From Lachnospiraceae bacterium NC2008 (lineage in GTDB: Bacteria > Bacillota > Clostridia > Lachnospirales > Lachnospiraceae), in contig JHWS01000006.1 in NCBI GenBank assembly GCA_000687675.1, forward strand, positions 62,001 to 126,000: a stretch of DNA of 64,000 bases, read 5' to 3'. The position numbers and the translations under genes were made by a program. This document shows positions 57,554-64,000 of the stretch, one piece after another (positions within the stretch are counted from its first letter, which is position 1; each line of letters opens with the position of its first letter). The notes under the pieces are model-generated. The model was not told the origin of the DNA. It was given only the letters and a program-made list of their open reading frames with translations, and searched no databases.

Positions 57554-59392
57554 AGTCTCTTTAAGCCCTGTAACATTATATACAAATATACCGTTACTCT
57601 TACCCTTAAGAGGTATGATACCAACTTCTTCTACCTCAATACGACCTTCAAGTCTGCGGTACATCTCTTCACTTATATATACCTGACCTCTCTTGGCATT
57701 GGCCTCAAGTCTTGCAGCAGTATTAACTGTATCTCCAATAGCAGTAAAGTCCATTCTAAAGTCGCAGCCTACGTTACCAACAACGGCTGGGCCACAGTTA
57801 ACACCTACACCAAAGCCTACGCTCTGGCCGTACTTTTCTTCAAACTCTTCTTTAATAGCCTCACCACCTGCAACTATATCAAGAGCTGCACAAACTGCCT
57901 TGTATTCATAGTCTTCAAGGTCAAATGGTGAGTTAAAGACTGCCATAGTAGCGTCGCCTACGAATTTATCAAGAGTACCCTTATTATCGAAGATACTTTT
58001 AGTAGTAAGAGCAAGATATCTGTTAAGAATATCCACAACCTGTTCTGGCTCTAACTTTTCAGACATAGTTGTAAATCCCCTGATATCAACAAATAAAACA
58101 GCTATATCTCTGTTTTCGCCTCCAAGCTTAATCTTGAATTCACCTTTTTTAGCAAGTTCTTCAACGATTTCCGGTGCAACGTACTTTTTAAAGGCATTTA
58201 ACACCTTTTTACGTTTGCGTCTTTCAGTAACGTATCTAAGAGCGATTGAGTATATATAAGAAATAATAACTACTATTGGAAGGTAGATAAGGCTCATAGA
58301 CTGGCCATGATTATTGAAATAGACACCAGCAAACATTTGACCGCCAATAACAAGAACCAGCACTACAGTGCTTAGCCAAACCTTTCTTCTTCTAAAGATA
58401 AGGTGAGCAAACATACCTACAAAGGCGAATATAAGGGAAGTTGTATTAGGATTTGCATTAACAGCAAAGCGTCCCTGTAAAAGAGCCTGAATTATATTAG
58501 CGTGAACCTCAACTCCATACATCTGGGCACTGCCGCCGTTAGGAACATTGAAACTATCCTGCATACCTGGGGCATAGGCACCAACTAACACAATACTTCC
58601 TGTAAATGCCCTTGGGTCAATATTTCCATCAAGTACATCAACAAGAGAAACAGCTTCATAGTCTCCAGGCTTACCTGAGTAGTTAATAAGAGTTCTGCCA
58701 TATTTATCTGTTGGAATATTATCAGCTAAATCAGCAGTCTTGCCTGTTACATTAAGGTATCTGTCATACACCTGATATGAAAATGAAGATGTTACAGTAC
58801 CAGCCCCAGCAACTTCTTTTGGATCAGATTCATGAACTTTAAATCTTCTAACGATACCATCAGAATCCTGAGATATATTGAAATATCCCTTATAAGGACT
58901 TGCTTTGGATAAAGAAGCATAAGGACCTGCCACTGATTCTATCTGTAATATCTTTTGTCCGCCTTCTCCTATTGTATATCTGTCTTCGTATTTATATTGA
59001 TAGCCAGTTACAACATTATCAGTAGCAGCAACAGCATCAGAAAGAGCCTGATCTCCCTCATCAACATCGCTGGCAAAGATAATATCGAAGCCGATTACTG
59101 CAGGTCTTGTCTTGTCATCAACATTAAGTGTATTAATTAAATCTGCATAAGTCTGGCGAGACCAGGTATCGATACGGCCAAGTCTATCAAGTGTTTTCTC
59201 ATCGATTGCAATAATCTTTATGTTGCTTTGTACTCCTCGTGGTTTCTGATACAAAGCATCTTTAAGGATATAGTCAAACGACGAAAGCTTATTATTTTTA
59301 GCCATCAAAAAGATAACCAAAAATACAAGAAGGCTCTCAAAAAGGTGTTTTATTATGCTTCCTTTAGATTCTGTTGTTTTTTCTTTTTTCAT
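57542..59392 (-). CDS. CHASE2-sensor class III adenylate cyclase
   Basis: A 616-residue membrane protein. One N-terminal helix (about 15-32), an extracytoplasmic CHASE2 domain (about 35-310), three membrane helices (about 315-385) and a cyclase domain (about 420-600). Metal aspartates lie in FVDIRGFT and VGDATMAVF, a lysine in LDKFVGD favours ATP, and DFTAIGDTVNTAARLE is intact. It should make cAMP in response to an exterior signal. Class III cyclases with CHASE2 are uncommon in Firmicutes. AGGGGAA precedes the ATG. Confidence 0.92.
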   Translation of the reverse strand: MKKEKTTESKGSIIKHLFESLLVFLVIFLMAKNNKLSSFDYILKDALYQKPRGVQSNIKIIAIDEKTLDRLGRIDTWSRQTYADLINTLNVDDKTRPAVIGFDIIFASDVDEGDQALSDAVAATDNVVTGYQYKYEDRYTIGEGGQKILQIESVAGPYASLSKASPYKGYFNISQDSDGIVRRFKVHESDPKEVAGAGTVTSSFSYQVYDRYLNVTGKTADLADNIPTDKYGRTLINYSGKPGDYEAVSLVDVLDGNIDPRAFTGSIVLVGAYAPGMQDSFNVPNGGSAQMYGVEVHANIIQALLQGRFAVNANPNTTSLIFAFVGMFAHLIFRRRKVWLSTVVLVLVIGGQMFAGVYFNNHGQSMSLIYLPIVVIISYIYSIALRYVTERRKRKKVLNAFKKYVAPEIVEELAKKGEFKIKLGGENRDIAVLFVDIRGFTTMSEKLEPEQVVDILNRYLALTTKSIFDNKGTLDKFVGDATMAVFNSPFDLEDYEYKAVCAALDIVAGGEAIKEEFEEKYGQSVGFGVGVNCGPAVVGNVGCDFRMDFTAIGDTVNTAARLEANAKRGQVYISEEMYRRLEGRIEVEEVGIIPLKGKSNGIFVYNVTGLKETKNT

Positions 59393-59542
59393 TCTTTTCC
59401 CCTAAATCCCTTAATATGGTTTTGTACAGAACAATTTTACTACATATAGTGGGATAATCATATACTCCTCAAAACTTGTATTTTTCGCTTTACTACGCTA
59501 AAATATATATAGATTTTGGGGAATTAGTAGCGGGAGTTTACA

Positions 59543-61570
59543 ATGTTTATAAATCCACACTATGAAATTGCTGCAACAGTGATTTCTCTTGTTTTAATAT
59601 TGTTTTTTTCTATTGCCAAAAAGACTCGGAACTTTCAGAACACTACGTTCTTCTTGGCCCTTGTTTTAAACGGCATTTCTGCAGTTTCAGATATAATTGT
59701 TTTTTATTTTCGTTCATACTATCCAAATCAGATTTTGGAATACACTTTTTCATATGTATATCTATCAACACATGTAGCTGTTGTTATAGTAGTTTTCTTT
59801 TATTTTCTTGCCAATGCCAGAGAATGGTATCAGGTTCCCAAAGCCCTTAAGCTTGTATATTTAGTACCGCTTATTGCCGTTCAAGCATATATTCTTCTGG
59901 ATACACTGACGTTTCATACAACAGGAAAATATTTTGAAGATGGTTCTTTTGAAAGAGGCAGCGGTATGCTGGTTCTATACGGCGTAACTGTTTTTTATCT
60001 GATTAACATCATTTTAGCGCTTATTATTTTCCGTAGGTCTTACCCGCTGCAAAAAAGGGCTATGTATGTTCTTGGTATCGTGGTTGTATTTGCTGGTATG
60101 CTTTTCCAGGGAATCAATATTTCATTTAGACTTGAGACATTTGCAGTAGCAATTGATCTTACATTATTCTTCTATTTCTTCCAAAATCCATACAAGCAGA
60201 TAGACAGGGAAACAAGACTTTTTAATAAGATCCCTTTCTATGAAACTATGCGTCGCTGCATAGCAACAAAGGAAGATGTGGATATTGTAGCCTTAGTTAT
60301 TCAGGATTTTGAAGAAATTATGCGTAATAACTCTAAGGAAGAAAATCACTCTGTAGCTTGTCAGATTGCAGACTTCCTTAAGTCTATTAATGATTCTTAT
60401 ACAGTATACCGAGTTGAGAAGAATCTCTTTGTTCTTTCTTTTAAGGCAAAAGATGATATAGAGATAGCAAAGGTAGAAAAGAAACTTCATGACAGATTTA
60501 AGCAGCCTTGGATAGTACAGAACTATCAGCTTAACTATAAGGTTCATATCTGCCATGTTCCTGTTCTTAACAGATTTGCCAATGTTGAAGGTGTTATGGG
60601 CTTTATATATGAAACTCTTAACAGCAACTTCGACAGAGAGATTCTTGGCGTGCAGGACTTTAACCTTAACATTCTCGAAAGAGGCATGAAGATTAAAGCA
60701 GCCCTTATGGATGCTATTGAGAATGACAAGTTTGAGCTGACATTTTCACCTATATATTCAGCAAAACTTGGAAAGATAAACGGCTTCGAAATATCTTCAA
60801 GATTCTATGACAGCGAGCTTGGTTATGTTTCAGAAACTGAGCTTATGAAATATGTTGAAAATTCAGGTCAGATGATTAAACTTGGTATGCTTCTTTTCGA
60901 TAAAGCATGTAACTTTATTTCATCACATGACTTTAAGAAGCTTGGCATATCTTTTGTAGGAATAAAGATCAGGTCTGTAATCTGCCTTCAGTATGAATTT
61001 ATTGGCAGCGTTAACAAGGTATTTTCTCAATACGATATTGACCCGTCATTTATCTGCTTCCAGATATCTGAGTACATAGTTTCTAAGGTTAGCCATACAT
61101 TCGAAGCTCATATGGATATCTTAAGCAGTATGGGATTCCAGTTCTGTCTTGATGATTATGGCAGCGGATTTACAAACCTTGCTTCTATTTACGAATATCC
61201 AATTAAGTATATTAAGATTGATTCCAAAGTTGTTAGAGCTATGGAAGAAAATGAGAAGGCTAAGATTACTATTGAGAGTACGCTTGACCTTGCAAAAGAA
61301 CTTAGTATGAAGACCATCATGGGTGGTATTTCTACTGAAGAAGAATTCGAGATGGTTTCTGAATTTAACTGTGATTATGAAATTGGTTCATATTTCTATG
61401 TAGACCTTGATGAGGTTACATTTATGAGACTTCTTAATGAGAATGCTATGCTTCCTGCTGATGAGGAAGTAGACCTTTCTAATGTTAAGAAAAATAAGCT
61501 TAGAACACTGACTTCTAATGTGGCTAGCAGACTCTTCGGAGACAACAAAGACCCACTTAAGCCAGTGTAG
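59543..61570 (+). CDS. degenerate EAL-domain membrane protein
   Basis: A 675-residue protein: about seven N-terminal membrane helices (1-225), a diverged GGDEF-like domain lacking the GGDEF motif (about 230-375) and a C-terminal EAL-fold domain (about 385-640). The catalytic signature is eroded: EAL is EIS, the metal-binding asparagine strand reads IKIRS, and the EGVE motif reads GGIST, while DDYGSGFTN is retained. It is probably a non-catalytic c-di-GMP receptor or partner. The intact EAL gene follows after 20 nt with the same architecture. Confidence 0.85.
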   Translation: MFINPHYEIAATVISLVLILFFSIAKKTRNFQNTTFFLALVLNGISAVSDIIVFYFRSYYPNQILEYTFSYVYLSTHVAVVIVVFFYFLANAREWYQVPKALKLVYLVPLIAVQAYILLDTLTFHTTGKYFEDGSFERGSGMLVLYGVTVFYLINIILALIIFRRSYPLQKRAMYVLGIVVVFAGMLFQGINISFRLETFAVAIDLTLFFYFFQNPYKQIDRETRLFNKIPFYETMRRCIATKEDVDIVALVIQDFEEIMRNNSKEENHSVACQIADFLKSINDSYTVYRVEKNLFVLSFKAKDDIEIAKVEKKLHDRFKQPWIVQNYQLNYKVHICHVPVLNRFANVEGVMGFIYETLNSNFDREILGVQDFNLNILERGMKIKAALMDAIENDKFELTFSPIYSAKLGKINGFEISSRFYDSELGYVSETELMKYVENSGQMIKLGMLLFDKACNFISSHDFKKLGISFVGIKIRSVICLQYEFIGSVNKVFSQYDIDPSFICFQISEYIVSKVSHTFEAHMDILSSMGFQFCLDDYGSGFTNLASIYEYPIKYIKIDSKVVRAMEENEKAKITIESTLDLAKELSMKTIMGGISTEEEFEMVSEFNCDYEIGSYFYVDLDEVTFMRLLNENAMLPADEEVDLSNVKKNKLRTLTSNVASRLFGDNKDPLKPV

Positions 61571-61590
61571 AGATAAAGGAGTAAAAACGG

Positions 61591-63516
61591 ATGGCAATAA
61601 CCTATGCAGACATAAGCTATGATGTTGTAGCACTTGTATTAGTTGCTATTCTTCTTTTAGTGTATCAGGGAAAGAAGGGTGGTCTAGTTCACGCATACAA
61701 CGTCTGCTTCTGGATTATGGACATGGTTGTCCTTACATGCATAACACATATTGGATTATATTTTTCTATAATCGCTAAAGGAAGCAAGATATTAATATAT
61801 TCTCTTGCTGTTCTTAATCCTGTCTGCATCATAATTATGATGGCATTTTTCAATGCTTTTATAGTTTATCTTATCGGTGAAGATTTTCTTGTAGATTTCA
61901 GACATCATCTCTATGTACTTGCTCCGTGTGCCATAGTAGCAGGCTTATATGCTTTGTCTCCATGGTTTGGATTTATGTTTACTTTCGATAAGAAATATAA
62001 CATGATAAGTGGACCTTTTAGGCCAGTGACTTACATACTAGTGCTTTATCTTTCACTATGCTGGATGCTTGTTATGCTGCTATACCGCAAAGTGACAGAC
62101 AAAAAGACGAAACTATATATTCATATCTTGGTCTTTAATATGGTTTTGGCAGGTGCTATCAGTTACACCTTTCACAGAAGTGATGTTGTTCCGTTTGCAA
62201 CTGTTCTTGTTGTTATGCTGGTTCTTTATTCACTTAAGAGCCCTGAAGATGTATACGATTCATCCAATGCTATGCATAAATCTTACCTGGTTGAAAATGC
62301 TGCCCTTGAATATTCAAGAGGTAGACAGTTTGCAACAATATTCCTTACACTTCATGATCTGGATATTATGAATGATTCATTCGGAGAGATTGATGTTAAC
62401 TCAACACTTCGGTCAATCAATCAGTTTATTACAGGTATTAAAAGAGGTATAAGGGTATACAGACTGGATAATCTGACATTTGCCATCTTCTTACAATACA
62501 GAAAGAAAGATAAGGTTATCAAAGTAAGAGAAAGTATTATGGACAGATTCCTTGATGAATGGCGTGTTGATGATGTTCCTGTTCGTATTCCAATAAGTAT
62601 GGCAACCTTATATGCACCTGACGATGCAGAAGGAATAGATGATTATAAGGGTATGCTTAGATTTTTCACAGCTAATAAGCTTGAAATAGGTCAGAATGTT
62701 GAAGCAGCAATATATAAGCGTGAAGATAAGGAAGCAGAGATTCTTGAGGCGGTTAGAGTAGCTACTAAAGAGCATAATTTTGAGGTATATTATCAGCCAA
62801 TTTATTCAACTAAAGATAAGTCTATAGTTGCTGCGGAAGCCCTCATAAGACTTAAGGATCCAAAACTTGGATTTATCTCCCCTGAGATATTTATCCCACT
62901 TGCAGAAAGAGAAGGATATATCCTAGAAATAGGCCGTTTTGTATTCGTACAGGTTTGTGATTTTATATCAAAATACAGACTTGCGGAAAAAGGAATCAAA
63001 TATATAGAAGTTAACCTTTCAGCCATACAGTGTATGCAATATGAGCTTGCTGATGAATTCATGAATATTATGAAGCAGTACGAGATTCATCCTAACCAGA
63101 TTAATTTCGAGATTACTGAAACATCAGCTATGACAACCAATGCTGCTGTGTCGCTTAATATTAACAGTTTTGTAGATAATGGAATTGACCTTTCTCTTGA
63201 TGATTATGGAACAGGTTATTCTAATATTTCTTATCTATATCACTTACCATTCTCTATTATCAAGATTGATAAGAGTATCTTATGGTCAGCTGATAAAAAT
63301 GCTAAAGCTAATATTACACTTGCTAATATCTTCAACATGGCCAAGAAACTTGATATGCATATAGTTGTAGAAGGTGTTGAGACGGAAGAGCAGATTAAGA
63401 AGCTTATAAGTCTTAAGTGTGATTATTTCCAGGGATATTACTTCTCTAAGCCTATACCAGGGGAAGCATTTGTTAAATATATAGACGAATTTGTACTGCC
63501 GGAAGTGTGCATGTAG
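61591..63516 (+). CDS. EAL-domain c-di-GMP phosphodiesterase, membrane-bound
   Basis: A 641-residue protein with about seven N-terminal membrane helices (1-220), a diverged GGDEF-like domain without the signature (about 225-370) and an intact EAL domain (about 380-635): EAL near 413, VNLSA, FEITET, DDYGTGYSN, KIDKS and EGVETEEQ are all present, as is QGYYFSKP. It should hydrolyse c-di-GMP. AAAGGAG precedes the start. It is co-transcribed with, and resembles, the degenerate protein before it, suggesting duplication and division of labour. Confidence 0.92.
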   Translation: MAITYADISYDVVALVLVAILLLVYQGKKGGLVHAYNVCFWIMDMVVLTCITHIGLYFSIIAKGSKILIYSLAVLNPVCIIIMMAFFNAFIVYLIGEDFLVDFRHHLYVLAPCAIVAGLYALSPWFGFMFTFDKKYNMISGPFRPVTYILVLYLSLCWMLVMLLYRKVTDKKTKLYIHILVFNMVLAGAISYTFHRSDVVPFATVLVVMLVLYSLKSPEDVYDSSNAMHKSYLVENAALEYSRGRQFATIFLTLHDLDIMNDSFGEIDVNSTLRSINQFITGIKRGIRVYRLDNLTFAIFLQYRKKDKVIKVRESIMDRFLDEWRVDDVPVRIPISMATLYAPDDAEGIDDYKGMLRFFTANKLEIGQNVEAAIYKREDKEAEILEAVRVATKEHNFEVYYQPIYSTKDKSIVAAEALIRLKDPKLGFISPEIFIPLAEREGYILEIGRFVFVQVCDFISKYRLAEKGIKYIEVNLSAIQCMQYELADEFMNIMKQYEIHPNQINFEITETSAMTTNAAVSLNINSFVDNGIDLSLDDYGTGYSNISYLYHLPFSIIKIDKSILWSADKNAKANITLANIFNMAKKLDMHIVVEGVETEEQIKKLISLKCDYFQGYYFSKPIPGEAFVKYIDEFVLPEVCM

Positions 63517-63561
63517 CCTCATCTGTGCTAGAATACTAGGTAGTATATTTCGGAGGGAAAC

Positions 63562-64000
63562 ATGAAGATTAATATTTATTATGGTGGTCGCGGTGTTATC
63601 GGCGATCCATCATTGTTTGCAATAAAGAAGATGATGCAGGTCTTTGAAGAACTTAATGTTAAGGTTCAGAAGTTTGACCTCTATGATCAGAAAAGCCAGA
63701 TTGCAACACTTCATCAGACACTTAAAGATGCAGATGGTATTATTTTAGCATCTACTGTGGAGTGGCACGGTGTTGGTGGATATATTATGAATTTTCTTGA
63801 CGCCTGCTGGTTGTATGGTGATAAGGAAAAGATTGCAAATATATATATGGCACCTGTTATCATGTCTACTACTTACGGTGAGAAGGAAGCAGTTCTCGAT
63901 CTTAAGAATGCATGGGAAACACTTGGTGGTAGAACCTGTGATGGTATCTGCGGTTATATCTCAGATAGCAGTGAACTTGAAAACAATAAGAAGTATATAG
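63562..64000 (+). CDS. flavodoxin-like NAD(P)H-dependent oxidoreductase (3' truncated by window)
   Basis: The frame is open from ATG 63562, behind CGGAGGG, to the window edge (146 codons visible). It begins MKINIYYGGRGVIGDPSLFA, then DGIILASTVEWHGVGGYIMNFLDACW and APVIMSTTYGE, the pattern of NADPH-dependent FMN reductase/flavodoxin folds in which the first loop and the strand 3-4 loops hold FMN. It lies 45 nt after the EAL gene. The C-terminal part is not visible, so the subclass cannot be set. Confidence 0.78.
   Translation, partial: MKINIYYGGRGVIGDPSLFAIKKMMQVFEELNVKVQKFDLYDQKSQIATLHQTLKDADGIILASTVEWHGVGGYIMNFLDACWLYGDKEKIANIYMAPVIMSTTYGEKEAVLDLKNAWETLGGRTCDGICGYISDSSELENNKKYI

Noticed and set aside
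1-64000. Insertion sequence, prophage or conjugative element
   Set aside because: No transposase, integrase, terminase or relaxase is seen. The TraX-like protein alone is not evidence, since the family is widespread on chromosomes.

Overview
The window looks like chromosomal DNA of a low-GC, Gram-positive Lachnospiraceae-type anaerobe (Butyrivibrio/Pseudobutyrivibrio/Lachnospira-like). The basis is strong AGGAG-type ribosome sites, a LytTR plus DUF3021 pair, DUF4869 and DUF4860-type proteins, YtrA- and YknXYZ-type ABC systems, a class B sortase, and surface proteins with an acidic-VPL motif near the C terminus. The genus is inferred from family content, not from a marker gene. I saw no rRNA, tRNA, CRISPR array, transposase or phage module.

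Region 1 (1-6730): the 3' part of an ABC-2 export operon, two very small membrane-protein genes behind a long inverted repeat, a large multi-armed palindromic element (3140-3306), an orphan LytTR response regulator, a Cys-rich small protein, and an HD-GYP c-di-GMP phosphodiesterase whose N-terminus resembles an ECF S-component. Region 2 (6731-15013): a coiled-coil surface protein behind an attenuator-like hairpin; a hydrolase-LytTR-DUF3021 operon with a matching 21-bp-period direct repeat upstream; an AT-rich three-gene cassette (HTH, DUF4869, P-loop ATPase) of unknown function; and a hydrolase-TetR operon whose promoter -10 box lies between two operators. Region 3 (15207-24246): accessory metabolic and regulatory genes: a divergent carbamoyltransferase, MerR-GyrI regulator, GNAT-YoaP protein, low-molecular-weight phosphatase, HTH/membrane pair, Dabb protein, zinc-ribbon membrane protein, a nuclease-like protein, and a YdiF/Pct-type CoA-transferase.

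Region 4 (24408-30151): a YtrA-type GntR regulator with its ABC transporter, then an ATPase/adaptor/permease set of the YknXYZ/MacAB type. Region 5 (30527-35757): a transglutaminase-domain lipoprotein, then a compact pseudopilus-like operon (GspF/PilC-like protein, four single-TM proteins, PilT-type ATPase). Region 6 (35935-49207): sortase B and its likely substrate, two GT-C membrane glycosyltransferases (one PMT-like), a thioesterase, radical SAM protein, CgeB-like glycosyltransferase, an SSS symporter behind a LacI-type operator, a sialyltransferase-like protein and a GT2-GtrA fusion. The theme is cell-surface protein anchoring and glycosylation.

Region 7 (49227-53615): YhaO/YhaN-type nuclease and ATPase pair and a TraX-like membrane protein. 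Region 8 (minus strand, 53724-57376): a surface-glycan cluster with a NeuB-like synthase lacking the SAF domain, a polymerase-like membrane protein, a phosphonopyruvate decarboxylase-like enzyme and a HAD-like protein. Region 9 (57542-64000): a CHASE2 adenylate cyclase, a degenerate EAL protein next to an intact EAL protein, and the start of a flavodoxin-like gene cut by the window edge. With the HD-GYP protein, the window carries two likely c-di-GMP phosphodiesterases, one EAL-type pseudo-enzyme and one cyclase, so second-messenger signalling and surface architecture dominate.
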